Source: CAZQBY01 sp964540655 | GTDB lineage: Archaea; Altiarchaeota; Altiarchaeia; JAFGQM01 | Reading direction: 5' to 3' | Assembly (NCBI GenBank): GCA_964540655.1 | Contig: CAZINR010000002.1 | Span: forward strand, 1-64,000 | DNA length: 64,000 nucleotides | Shown: positions 5,704-14,094 of the stretch, piece after piece | How positions within the stretch are numbered: position 1 is the first letter of the stretch | How the letters are laid out: each line of letters opens with the position of its first letter | The notes under the pieces: generated by a model | What the model was told of the DNA's origin: nothing | What the model saw: only the letters and a program-made list of their open reading frames with translations | The model's database searches: none | Program-made: the position numbers and the translations under genes

Positions 5704-7017
5704 ATGGACGTATTGCTTATAAATCCTGAATTTGCGGTTGCAGAGAAATACTCTAGTAACCATTTTACAGTGTGGCCGCCACTTGGGCTTCTGTCACTGG
5801 CAAGTTATCTGCGCAAGGATGGCCACAGCATACGCATATTAGATTTGGCTTCCTATGGCGGGGATAGCTATGCAGCAATGGAACGGGCGCTATCAAAAAA
5901 TCCAGATGTGGTCGGAATAACCTCCACTACCCCTCAGTTTGAGAATGCCATTGGCATAGCTAAGCTTTCAAAAAAGCTGTCGGAAGGCTCAACCGTGGTC
6001 TTTGGTGGCGTACATGCAACCGTAAAATGGCAAGAGGTTCTATCTGAAGATAGTGTAGACTATGTTGTCGCGGGGGAGGGTGAAATAGCGTTTAGCAATC
6101 TGGTTGACGCCCTAAGCACAGGCAAAAAACCGGATTCGCCCGGCATATGCTTCAAGAGCGGCAAATGCCTGAAAAAACTGGGTGGGCAGAGCACAGTCAA
6201 GAGCCTAGATGATCTCCCGATACCAGCGTATGACTTGCTTAATATTCAAATATACCTAGACTATGTTAAACAGACTGAGGGGTTTGAGGGCCTTGCGTAC
6301 ATAGCCAGCAGAGGCTGCCCATTTGAATGCATATTTTGCGCGGTGAACTGCATGATGGGGAAAAAGCTTAGGCAAAAAAGCCCCGAAAGAACCGTCGAGG
6401 AGATAGAATGGCTCATCTCCAAACATGGTGCCGAGGGGATTTGGTTTAAAGACAGTACCTTCACAGCGGACAGGCGATGGGTGTTAGAGTTCTGCAAAGA
6501 GGTAAAAGAAAGAGGTTTGGATTTCGTTTGGAAATGCAATACACGGGTGGATTGCGTAGATTCAGAGCTCCTAAGAGCCATGAAAGGCGCCGGATTGGAC
6601 GGCATTTGGTTTGGCATAGAGTCTGGATCGGATCGCATCCTAAGGGTATTAAAGAAGGGATATACCACCGATCAAATAATGCGGGCAATGTCGCTTTGTG
6701 AGGAGAACGAATTGGCTGTGAGTTCCTGGATGATAATTGGTAGCCCGACAGAGGATCTGCAGGACGTGAGGGCCTCAGTCAGGCTCGTCAGGAAGCTAAA
6801 GCTTAATAACGTCCATTGGCATACGCTAGTGCCATTGCCGGGCAGCGAAATCTATGAGCGCATAGGTGCTATGGCGAAGGACTATTCAGATTTGAGATTT
6901 AATAAGGCAGTGATGGCGACAGGTGCGCTTACAAAGGAACAGGTACAGGTTTTATATGATCAGGTGGTCTGCCAAAATGTAAGCGGCGAACTGGATGAGA
7001 GAAAAATAGCATTATGA
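5704..7017 (+). CDS. B12-binding-domain radical SAM enzyme 1
   Basis: A 437-residue class B (cobalamin-dependent) radical SAM protein. The N-terminal Rossmann B12-binding domain (MDVLLINPEF, WPPLGLLSLASYL, FGGVHATV) spans about 1-145. The radical SAM core carries the 4Fe-4S motif CPFECIFC with cysteines 205, 209 and 212, followed by GIESGSDRIL. Relatives methylate unactivated carbon or phosphinate phosphorus (Fom3, PhpK types) or join fragments. The ATG lies 1 base after the PEP-mutase-like stop. Gene context suggests it modifies a phosphonate or related acid, but the substrate cannot be read from sequence. Confidence 0.85.
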   Translation: MDVLLINPEFAVAEKYSSNHFTVWPPLGLLSLASYLRKDGHSIRILDLASYGGDSYAAMERALSKNPDVVGITSTTPQFENAIGIAKLSKKLSEGSTVVFGGVHATVKWQEVLSEDSVDYVVAGEGEIAFSNLVDALSTGKKPDSPGICFKSGKCLKKLGGQSTVKSLDDLPIPAYDLLNIQIYLDYVKQTEGFEGLAYIASRGCPFECIFCAVNCMMGKKLRQKSPERTVEEIEWLISKHGAEGIWFKDSTFTADRRWVLEFCKEVKERGLDFVWKCNTRVDCVDSELLRAMKGAGLDGIWFGIESGSDRILRVLKKGYTTDQIMRAMSLCEENELAVSSWMIIGSPTEDLQDVRASVRLVRKLKLNNVHWHTLVPLPGSEIYERIGAMAKDYSDLRFNKAVMATGALTKEQVQVLYDQVVCQNVSGELDERKIAL

Positions 7018-7020
7018 AAA

Positions 7021-8436
7021 ATGGCACGAATAGCGCTGATAAATTGTCCGCCCAATGACAACCGGGAGTTCATAAGAGATGCGGTTAAATATGATGAGAA
7101 GCTCCCACTGGGCCTCTGTTATATAGCCGCGTATCTCGAGAGGAATGGTCATAACGCCTTCCTTATAGACGCATACGCGGAGGGGATAGACTCGAATGGC
7201 ATAGCCGACAGGATCAAAAGGCTAAATCCGGACTTTGCAGGTGCAACCATGTTGCACCCAAATTCGCAGGAAGTTGGTCTTGTGATGTCAAAGATAAAGG
7301 AAGTCACACCTAATGTAACGACCGTTGTCGGGGGCGTACAGCCCACCCTGGAGCCAGAGTCCGTCCTGAAATCAAACCAGGGGATAGATTTGGCGGTGAT
7401 TGGTGAAGGTGAAATCACGATGAAGGAGATTATGGACAATTTTGATGCCAGAAAAGACTGTAGGAAAGTGCAAGGGGTGGCATACCGAAAAGCGGGAGAA
7501 GTGCGGCGATCTGCCGCACGGGAGAGAATATCCAATCTAGACATATTGCCGTTCCCCGCTTTGGACAAGATACCGCTGGAGAAATACTGGGGTGAAAAGA
7601 AGGTTATGTGTATGGTCACTTCCCGAGGATGCCCGTTCCATTGCATTTTCTGTGCGAGCAGCGTCTTGTGGGGACATAGCATAACATATAGAAGCATAGA
7701 AAATGTTATGGCCGAGATAAGGCATTGGAGAGATGCATACGGATGCGATTTCTTTTATTTCAATGACATGACATTCACGATTGACCGTGGAAGGATCGAT
7801 GAATTGTGCAGACGACTCACCTCAGAAGGCCTGGACATAGAATGGAAATGCCTTACGCGGCTTGACAACCTCGACGAGGCGTTGATAGCAAGAATGGCCG
7901 ACGCCGGGTGTAGGGAAATGGCCGTCGGCATAGAAAGCGGCAACCAGGATATGCAAAGGATGATACGAAAGCATCTTGACTTGAAAAGGGTGAAATGCAT
8001 GATTAGGACATTGAGTTTGAATAATATAAACGTACTGGGGCTTGCGATAATAGGCTTTCCCCGGGAGACGCCAGAGCAGATCCTGGATACTTTGAACTAT
8101 CTCATATCTCTCAAAGAGGAAGGCATGAAGGAATTTGATTTGTTCCAAGCAACGCCCTATCCCGGGACAGAGCTTTACAGGATGTGCAATGGTGCTAACC
8201 CGCAATCCCACATAATAGAGGACGGCAACTGCTGCAAGGAACCAGTTATGAAGAAACAGATGAGAAGACACTCCTTCATGCCTTGTTCTTCACCAAACGA
8301 GTTCTTCAGCAGTGAAGAGCTGAGGGGGATAATCCATCTTACCTACGAACGATTTAAGAGTGGCAAACCGTTATCTATAGACGATTTGAATCTTGGTTGT
8401 GAAAAATGGAAGAATCTTCATATGTCAGTGAGCTGA
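7021..8436 (+). CDS. B12-binding-domain radical SAM enzyme 2
   Basis: A 471-residue paralogue of the preceding enzyme. The B12-type Rossmann domain is at about 1-150 (MARIALINCPPND, LPLGLCYIAAYLE, VVGGVQPTLEP). The radical SAM cluster motif CPFHCIFC has Cys204, 208 and 211. Further landmarks are FNDMTFTID, VGIESGNQDM and ATPYPGTELYRM. The C-terminal extension holds additional cysteines (CCKEP, MPCSS) absent from its neighbour, which might bind a second cluster or a cofactor. It starts 3 bases after the previous stop and overlaps the next gene by 31 nt, so the two radical SAM enzymes are co-expressed and probably act in sequence. Confidence 0.85.
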   Translation: MARIALINCPPNDNREFIRDAVKYDEKLPLGLCYIAAYLERNGHNAFLIDAYAEGIDSNGIADRIKRLNPDFAGATMLHPNSQEVGLVMSKIKEVTPNVTTVVGGVQPTLEPESVLKSNQGIDLAVIGEGEITMKEIMDNFDARKDCRKVQGVAYRKAGEVRRSAARERISNLDILPFPALDKIPLEKYWGEKKVMCMVTSRGCPFHCIFCASSVLWGHSITYRSIENVMAEIRHWRDAYGCDFFYFNDMTFTIDRGRIDELCRRLTSEGLDIEWKCLTRLDNLDEALIARMADAGCREMAVGIESGNQDMQRMIRKHLDLKRVKCMIRTLSLNNINVLGLAIIGFPRETPEQILDTLNYLISLKEEGMKEFDLFQATPYPGTELYRMCNGANPQSHIIEDGNCCKEPVMKKQMRRHSFMPCSSPNEFFSSEELRGIIHLTYERFKSGKPLSIDDLNLGCEKWKNLHMSVS

Positions 8437-9953
8437 ATAGCAAGGTGTTAAGCAACCTGCCAAAGAGAGTGTACGTATACGATTGCACGCTCCGAGATGG
8501 GGAGCAAACACCAGGAGTGGTATTTACGGAGGAGGAAAAAGTGCTGATTGCCGAAGCATTGGAAGGTGCTGGCGTTGACTGTATAGAAGCTGGTTTCCCG
8601 ACCAACTCCAGTGGCGAGGAGCATGCTGTCGCACGCGTGGCTGCTTTAGGGCTTAAATCCAAGGTTTCTTGCCTGAGCCGCTGTTTGCCTGGCGATATAG
8701 AAGCCTCAATCAGATGCGAGCCGGATCTCGTGCATTTGTTCATCTCTACATCGGACATACATCTGCAACATCAGATTAAAAAGAGCCGGGAGGAGGTTTA
8801 CGGCATGGCCGTAGAGTCTGTGAAAAGCGTAGTCGACAGAGGGTTCGAATGCCTGTTCTCGGCAATGGACGCAAGCAGAAGCAATTTGGACTACCTTAAA
8901 AAGGTGTATGCGGGAGTAGTTAATGCAGGAGCAACTACCATAAACGTTCCTGAGACGGTGAATTCCCTTTGCCCCGAAGCAATGAAATACCTGGTGGGCC
9001 AATTAAAGGGGATAGGTGCCAGGATAGACGTGCATTGTCATAACGATCTGGGGATGGCCTTGGCAAACACGCTGGCTGCGATCGAGGCTGGGGCCGAGGA
9101 GGCACAAGTCACTGTCAATGGCCTTGGTGAGAGAGCTGGCAATACCAGCCTAGAGCAGCTGGCGGTCATACTCGAGCTGGTGTATGGCGTCAAAACGGGC
9201 ATAAAGCTGGAGAAGCTCACTGAGTTGTCAAACCTCATGGCAAAGTACAGCGGCATAGAACCATACCCGCTGCAGCCGATAATAGGAAGGAACGCTTTTG
9301 CGCACGAAAGCGGGATTCATGTGCAGGGCATACTTGAAAGGGCCAAGACTTTCGAGGCCTTTGCCCCAGAGCTCGTTGGTCAGAGGAGAAGACTAGTGCT
9401 AGGTAAACATGCCGGAAAGCATGGGGTAGACGCAACTCTCAAGTCGATGGGATACTCTGGGTACTCTTCAAGTGAATTGGGAGCCATCAGCAGGCGGGTG
9501 AAGGAACTAGCAGAAAAGCAAAAAAAGGTATTCGATGAGGACATCAGGGCTATTGTAGACTCGGCACTCGGTAAGGGTCAAGATGAAGGGCCAATCAAAC
9601 TGGAGGAAATTGAGATAATGACGGGCAACAAGGTGAAGCCAAGGGCCAAAGTCAGCCTTCGGGTCAATGGCAAGCTGATTGAAGCATGCGGGAATGGAGT
9701 AGGGCCGGTAGATGCCGCCATAAGCACAATAGAATCGGCGATAAAGGGGTTTGCAAACATAAGGCTCGTGAAGTATGAACTTGCCGCAATAACCGGCGGT
9801 ACGGATTCCCTAAGCGACTGCAAAGTCACGATAAAAGACACTATGGGGGAGGACTATGTGGGGCACGCTGTGCATGAGGACATTGTGCAGGCTTCTATCA
9901 AGGCCATAATAAACGCCATGAACTCTGCAATGAGGCGTAGGGGGGGACGGTGA
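8406..9953 (+). CDS. DRE-TIM acyltransferase: homocitrate/2-isopropylmalate synthase homologue
   Basis: A 515-residue Claisen-condensing enzyme that would join acetyl-CoA to a 2-oxo acid. The N-terminal TIM barrel has DCTLRDGEQTPGV (26-38), EAGFP, the metal site HCHNDLGMA and NGLGERAGN. A LeuA-type regulatory domain fills the last ~130 residues. Two normally invariant motifs differ: the usual EDA-R reads MDASRS and PDTVG reads PETVNS. This implies an altered substrate. In known phosphonate pathways a homologue (FrbC, phosphinomethylmalate synthase) condenses phosphonopyruvate-type substrates. Alternatives are citramalate, homocitrate or isopropylmalate synthesis. It overlaps both neighbours. 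Confidence 0.8.
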   Translation: MEESSYVSELNSKVLSNLPKRVYVYDCTLRDGEQTPGVVFTEEEKVLIAEALEGAGVDCIEAGFPTNSSGEEHAVARVAALGLKSKVSCLSRCLPGDIEASIRCEPDLVHLFISTSDIHLQHQIKKSREEVYGMAVESVKSVVDRGFECLFSAMDASRSNLDYLKKVYAGVVNAGATTINVPETVNSLCPEAMKYLVGQLKGIGARIDVHCHNDLGMALANTLAAIEAGAEEAQVTVNGLGERAGNTSLEQLAVILELVYGVKTGIKLEKLTELSNLMAKYSGIEPYPLQPIIGRNAFAHESGIHVQGILERAKTFEAFAPELVGQRRRLVLGKHAGKHGVDATLKSMGYSGYSSSELGAISRRVKELAEKQKKVFDEDIRAIVDSALGKGQDEGPIKLEEIEIMTGNKVKPRAKVSLRVNGKLIEACGNGVGPVDAAISTIESAIKGFANIRLVKYELAAITGGTDSLSDCKVTIKDTMGEDYVGHAVHEDIVQASIKAIINAMNSAMRRRGGR

Positions 9954-10576
9954 AGGAGACAAAAGAAAGCATTGAGCACCTGGAGCGTGTAGCTGATTGT
10001 TTGAGAAAAAATGGGTTCGATGCAAAAGTTTTTATCGATCCTAATGGCATGGCCGATTATTTTCTGGATAAGATAGGCGCACATGATACTGTGGGTCTGG
10101 GCGGTTCGGTAACTATTGCAGAAACTGGCATAATCGAGCGGCTGGAGCTCAGGGGCAACATTATCTACAACCCATATGTCCAGCGCACAAGAAAGGAAGA
10201 GATGGACACAAGACGGAAGTGTCTACTGTCAGACTGGTTCATAACTGGGTCAAATGCAGTGACCGAGAATGGCCAGTTAGTCAATGTAGATGGCTTAGGC
10301 AGTAGGGTTTCAGCGATAGCATTCGGGCCGAAAAATGTTCTGATAGTCGTTGGGAAGAACAAGATAGTGCCTGATGTTGAAGGGGGCTTCCAAAGGATAA
10401 AGGATCTGTCAGCACCGAAAAATGCGAAAAGGCGCGGCAATAAAACACCATGCGTAGACGGTAGATGCCCAGGATATGTCCCCGGGGAATGCATATGCAA
10501 CATCCAGTCAGTTATTAATGGAGATGCTGCAGGCAGGATACATATCGCGCTAATATATCAAGAAATGGGCTATTAA
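9950..10576 (+). CDS. LUD-domain (LutC/YkgG-like) protein
   Basis: A 208-residue protein of the DUF162/LUD family. Landmarks are GLGGSVTIAETGI (45-57), TGSNAVTENGQLVNVDG, AFGPKNVLIVVGKNKIV and the Cys-containing C-terminal stretch TPCVDGRCPGYVPGECICN. LUD proteins occur in lactate-oxidising Fe-S complexes and as stand-alone proteins of unknown activity. Here no Fe-S partner is adjacent. It starts with GTG overlapping the TGA of the synthase gene, so translational coupling is likely. The role in the pathway is not known. A redox or ligand-binding step on a 2-hydroxy or 2-oxo acid is possible. Confidence 0.8.
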   Translation: MKETKESIEHLERVADCLRKNGFDAKVFIDPNGMADYFLDKIGAHDTVGLGGSVTIAETGIIERLELRGNIIYNPYVQRTRKEEMDTRRKCLLSDWFITGSNAVTENGQLVNVDGLGSRVSAIAFGPKNVLIVVGKNKIVPDVEGGFQRIKDLSAPKNAKRRGNKTPCVDGRCPGYVPGECICNIQSVINGDAAGRIHIALIYQEMGY

Positions 10577-10590
10577 CGGAGCGGTTAAAG

Positions 10591-11694
10591 ATGTACGGCA
10601 TAGAATCGGATGTATGCAAATTCATAGCAGACGGAGGTTATGGCAGGATTGTCTACGTCCCTTCGAGCAGTCTGGCTAAGTTGATAAGCCTCATTGAAAA
10701 AAGATGCCATTGCGAAGTCGCCACAAACGAGTCGGAAGCTACTGGGCTTGCAATAGGGTACCATCTTGCGGGCATAAAGCCGATTTTGCTTTGCCAGAGC
10801 GATGGTGTTGCTGTCATGTTGAATACCCTGTGCTCCACATGCTTGCCTTACGGGATAGACCTGCTAGTTCTTGTTGACGTTAGGGGCGGCCCCGAAGAGG
10901 AGAATCCCGTACACATACCCTTCGGCCAAGGCTTGCCGTCAGTTCTGGACGCACTGGGGTTCCCATACCTGGAGGTTCGGAAGAGCGCGGATTTTGAGGG
11001 TTTTGTGCTCAAACATGCGAGCAAGCCTAGGCAGACACCCTTTTTCCTTTTGATATACCCATCCGCACTGACAAAGCCTGAAAAGAAGAACCCGCGGGAT
11101 GTTCTGCAGAATCCAGATACAGGTGATACGACAATTGATGCATTGAAAAAGATGTTTCCAAGCTCCAAATTCGTTTCCAGTCTTGGCTTGACTAGCCGGT
11201 TGCTGCATGGGGGCTGGGACGATAAGCACAATTTTTATGTGCTGGGATCAATGGGCGATTCCTTGGGCATTGCAAACGCTATATCAAAAACTAATAGCCG
11301 AAAGACTGTATGTGTAGTGGGCGATGGAGAGCTCTTAGCGGGCCTTGGCACTCTGGCAAAGATTGCTATTGACAAAAGTAATCTGCTTGTCGTAGTCCTG
11401 GATAACGAATGTCATCTGAGCACCGGAGGACAGAACACCCTAACAGCAGAGGGTCTGAGATTTGATTTGGTAGCCAACGCTGTTGGTATCAAGCACACTA
11501 AGATGCTAGATGGTGTGGGGCAACTAAACGCCGAGCTTAATATTATACGCAAGAGCAGGGAGCCCGCTCTCATAGTCATAAAGGCGCAGCGGTGCGTACC
11601 GAGTTATCCTAGGATAAGAATGTGCCCTAACGAGATAAAACATAGGTTCATGAAAGGATTCGAAAATAGCCCTATTAATGGGGACAAGGGGTAG
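10591..11694 (+). CDS. thiamine-diphosphate decarboxylase, phosphonopyruvate/sulfopyruvate decarboxylase-like
   Basis: A 367-residue ThDP enzyme with fused halves. The N-terminal pyrimidine-binding half has the catalytic Glu in CEVATNESEATGLAIGY (about 46-62). The C-terminal pyrophosphate half has GSMGDSLGIANA, the metal motif VVGDGELLAGLG and LDNECHLSTGGQNT. The last motif closely resembles phosphonopyruvate decarboxylase and ComDE sulfopyruvate decarboxylase, as does the length. In phosphonate synthesis this step pulls the unfavourable PEP-mutase equilibrium by making phosphonoacetaldehyde. Sulfopyruvate decarboxylation (coenzyme M route) is the main alternative, but no other coenzyme M gene is nearby. 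It lies 14 nt after the LUD gene. Confidence 0.8.
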   Translation: MYGIESDVCKFIADGGYGRIVYVPSSSLAKLISLIEKRCHCEVATNESEATGLAIGYHLAGIKPILLCQSDGVAVMLNTLCSTCLPYGIDLLVLVDVRGGPEEENPVHIPFGQGLPSVLDALGFPYLEVRKSADFEGFVLKHASKPRQTPFFLLIYPSALTKPEKKNPRDVLQNPDTGDTTIDALKKMFPSSKFVSSLGLTSRLLHGGWDDKHNFYVLGSMGDSLGIANAISKTNSRKTVCVVGDGELLAGLGTLAKIAIDKSNLLVVVLDNECHLSTGGQNTLTAEGLRFDLVANAVGIKHTKMLDGVGQLNAELNIIRKSREPALIVIKAQRCVPSYPRIRMCPNEIKHRFMKGFENSPINGDKG

Positions 11695-11695
11695 A

Positions 11696-12715
11696 ATGGC
11701 GGCATCTTGGAACTTATTGGACTGCACATTAAGGGATGGCGGATCAACCATCGGGTTTAACTTTCAGTTTGATGTCATCAATAGGGTACTTACTGGTCTT
11801 TCAAACGCAGGCATTGATTATGTCGAGCTGGGCTATAGATCGGGGTCAGGGAGCGTACATGTTGAGAAGCCAGGCCCCACAGCTGACGTGAACAGAAGCT
11901 TCTTGGAGCAGATTGACTTCAGCACAAAAATAAAAAAGGCCGTGATGATAATACCTGCGGTTGCCAAAACCGAAGATTTGGATGTCCTTGCCGAATTCGG
12001 CATAGACCTTGTTAGGATAGCCGTGTACCCGCATAACTTCGAAAATGCCATGGCCTTCGTTGATGCTGCGCTTAGATTGGGGCTTGAGTGCAGCGTGAAT
12101 CAGATGGCCTCAAGCTATATGAGTGCAGATGACTTAGTGAAAAATGCTCTCGCAGTACAAGAGTGTGGCGCAAGCGTCTTTTATTTTGCGGATTCGTATG
12201 GGCATTTCATGCCGGAGGATGTCAACAGGCGAGTAGAGGCGTTAAAAGAGCAGTTAGATATGGAAATAGGCTTTCACGCCCATAACAACCTATCGCTGGG
12301 TTTATCAAATGCTATTGCTGCTATACGCTCTGGCGCAGACTTCATTGACGCCTCTCTTTGTGGCATGGGCAGAGGGGCGGGAAATGTGCAGATAGAGCTA
12401 TTACCGTTCGTTCTTGATCTGGCAGACTTGAGTCGCCCGCAGGTTGACAAATCAGCACTGATGGAACTAAGTTCCATAATTGCCCCCCTGCGAAAAAATC
12501 CGTATTTGGGCACCGCAGAGATAATCTCTGGATCTTGCAACCTGCATTTCTTTTTCTATGAGCTCATACAACGGGCATCTCAGAAACTGGGCGTTTCGGA
12601 AATGGACATTGCGAGGGGGCTAAGTGCAATAAAACCAAAGAAGGTAAGCGAGGAGCTGACCTTTGAAGTCGCTAGACAGATTTTATCCAACCATGGAGAT
12701 AACATTCAGATCTAA
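11696..12715 (+). CDS. HMGL-like/DRE-TIM aldolase (4-hydroxy-2-oxovalerate aldolase-like)
   Basis: A 339-residue TIM-barrel lyase beginning MAASWNLLDCTLRDGG, the catalytic metal motif of the family. It also shows MIIPAVAKTED, YFADSYGHFMPEDV, the metal-binding FHAHNNLSLGLSNA and the glycine-rich CGMGRGAGN. Relatives in surface-polysaccharide clusters are annotated as aldolases acting on hydroxy-oxo acids. ATG 11696, one base after the decarboxylase stop, fits better than ATG 11678 because the DCTLRDGG strand should be near the N-terminus. It may form or cleave a C-C bond using the aldehyde made by the preceding decarboxylase. This is inference. Confidence 0.78.
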   Translation: MAASWNLLDCTLRDGGSTIGFNFQFDVINRVLTGLSNAGIDYVELGYRSGSGSVHVEKPGPTADVNRSFLEQIDFSTKIKKAVMIIPAVAKTEDLDVLAEFGIDLVRIAVYPHNFENAMAFVDAALRLGLECSVNQMASSYMSADDLVKNALAVQECGASVFYFADSYGHFMPEDVNRRVEALKEQLDMEIGFHAHNNLSLGLSNAIAAIRSGADFIDASLCGMGRGAGNVQIELLPFVLDLADLSRPQVDKSALMELSSIIAPLRKNPYLGTAEIISGSCNLHFFFYELIQRASQKLGVSEMDIARGLSAIKPKKVSEELTFEVARQILSNHGDNIQI

Positions 12716-13103
12716 GGGCTTCGGAGACTTGCAAGATATCACAAAAGAAGTAGAAAAGATTGCGAACCTATCGAGCGTATCAAGCGGCATCATAACCCTA
12801 TTCATCAGGGGCTCAACAACAGCCCTTGTGATTTATAAAAATGATGCGGGTTCCATCCAAGATTTGATGGAAGCGCTTGGGGATCTCGCCCCGGCTGACA
12901 AAATATACAAGCACGAACAGACTTCGGGCGACAGCAATGGCGCGTCGCATATAAAGTCGGGGTTATTGGGGCCCTGCCTCACAATACCCTTTGTGGAAAA
13001 CGAACTTTGTATCAGCAAAACACAAACAATTTTTGCCGTAGATTTTGATCCAAAGGAATCAAATCGAAGTATAATTGCGTGTGTATCAAAGGCGGAAGTC
13101 TAG
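12693..13103 (+). CDS. YjbQ family (UPF0047) protein
   Basis: A 136-residue protein of the secondary thiamine-phosphate-synthase-like YjbQ family. The conserved blocks are GIITLFIRGSTTALVI, the YKHEQTSGDSNGASH segment, and IKSGLLGPCLTIPF. The ATG at 12693 overlaps the aldolase gene by 23 nt. A TTG start upstream would add ten unsupported residues. Family members bind small phosphate-containing ligands and assemble as trimers. Their physiological reaction is unsettled. As last gene of the operon it may supply or salvage thiamine phosphate for the ThDP enzyme, or act on a phosphonate. Confidence 0.8.
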   Translation: MEITFRSKGFGDLQDITKEVEKIANLSSVSSGIITLFIRGSTTALVIYKNDAGSIQDLMEALGDLAPADKIYKHEQTSGDSNGASHIKSGLLGPCLTIPFVENELCISKTQTIFAVDFDPKESNRSIIACVSKAEV

Positions 13104-13158
13104 ATGTAAAGACAGCTTGGATGCATCATTATCTTACGGATGAGCAAAGCGGTTTATC

Positions 13159-13252
13159 ATGGTCTCCGAGATGAAGACGAAGATCTTCATAGTCCGTCAC
13201 GGCAAATCCGAGGGTAACCTGAAGAGATGCTTCCAGGGCAGGGATGATATGC
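13159..13252 (+). pseudogene. truncated histidine phosphatase (phosphoglycerate-mutase family) fragment
   Basis: The 31 codons from ATG 13159 read MVSEMKTKIFIVRHGKSEGN and then LKRCFQGRDDM, an unmistakable N-terminus of the histidine phosphatase family with the catalytic RHG. Homology then ends abruptly near 13252, where the sequence becomes the 3' end of the opposite-strand gene at 13254, and a stop follows at 13294-13296. The rest of the enzyme (about 150 residues) is absent from the window. It is a deletion or recombination scar directly behind the phosphonate-like operon. An intact relative is at 23793-24380. Confidence 0.75.
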
Positions 13253-13253
13253 C

Positions 13254-13928
13254 TCATATACCCAGCAATTTGCATATTCTCTCAATTGCCACATAGCGGG
13301 TGCCCAGGAAATACTGCAGCTGTTTCCTTGCCAAATCCATCCCGCCTATGAGTTCATCGAGCAGCTGCCCAGTGCCGATCAGTTCGGCGTATAACTTAAT
13401 GTCGGGCATCTGCTCGCCGATAGAACTGTAATAATTCGCAACCTTTCGGGCAGAATCCCCATCAACTGGAAGAATCAGTCTTAGATCCTTTTCATGTCTG
13501 AATGGATTGCGCATTCCGGGAATAAATCTCTCGGGTATCCCAGCTTCCTTTAATGCCGCGTCCCTATAGCCCATCTGGACAGAGTGTATGCGCGTCTTGT
13601 TAGCTGCATAGAAACGGATCACTTCGCCTTTGATACTTTCAGGTATCTCCGTCTCGGGTTTTCCGAGCCACGAGCTTATAAGGTCCTCTGCGACTTTCCC
13701 ATCTTTTTCGCCAAACAAGCGCTCGTATACGCCTATGTTGATGATGTCCAGCTTTTTTGGTGTGGGCGTGCTATTTGCCATGATTTTGTCGACGTCAATT
13801 CCTGCGCTGTCAAAAATCAAACCCTCCGGAAGGCGCATCTTGGATGCAGTCCACCTGAATACTGCCTGAAAGGTCGGGCTGCGCTGGATGTTGCCGGAAT
13901 CCACGCACCTGATTATGCATTTCTCCAT
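13254..13928 (-). CDS. low-molecular-weight phosphotyrosine-phosphatase-like protein
   Basis: This 224-residue protein starts MEKCIIRCVDSGNIQRSPTF, which aligns with the LMW phosphatase P-loop (VCxGNIxRSP). The position of the catalytic Cys is occupied by Asp, although a Cys lies two residues before. The P-loop Arg-Ser is kept. The remainder (about 90-224) matches nothing I recognise. It may be a catalytically dead or repurposed member, for example a nucleotidyl-binding or arsenate-reductase-like fold. Its 3' end forms the junction with the truncated histidine phosphatase. It is the last gene before repeat 3. Confidence 0.5.
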   Translation of the reverse strand: MEKCIIRCVDSGNIQRSPTFQAVFRWTASKMRLPEGLIFDSAGIDVDKIMANSTPTPKKLDIINIGVYERLFGEKDGKVAEDLISSWLGKPETEIPESIKGEVIRFYAANKTRIHSVQMGYRDAALKEAGIPERFIPGMRNPFRHEKDLRLILPVDGDSARKVANYYSSIGEQMPDIKLYAELIGTGQLLDELIGGMDLARKQLQYFLGTRYVAIERICKLLGI

Positions 13929-14094
13929 TGCATTCTAGTTAGAGTTCAGAAAAAGAAAAGCCGGCTTTTGATTAACCTCTTTTGACCGGGATGGCGCCCT
14001 TTGACCTCAAAGCACGAAGCCTGCTGCCATCTACAAAGCCGCCAAAGCTAAGGAAGCAAGTGAAGGTCCAACCAATGTAACTGGTTTGAACCGA

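Noticed and set aside
10591..11694. Calling the decarboxylase ComDE and the cluster a coenzyme M pathway
   Set aside because: No phosphosulfolactate synthase, phosphatase or dehydrogenase genes are near, and a PEP-mutase-like gene heads the operon. Kept only as an alternative.
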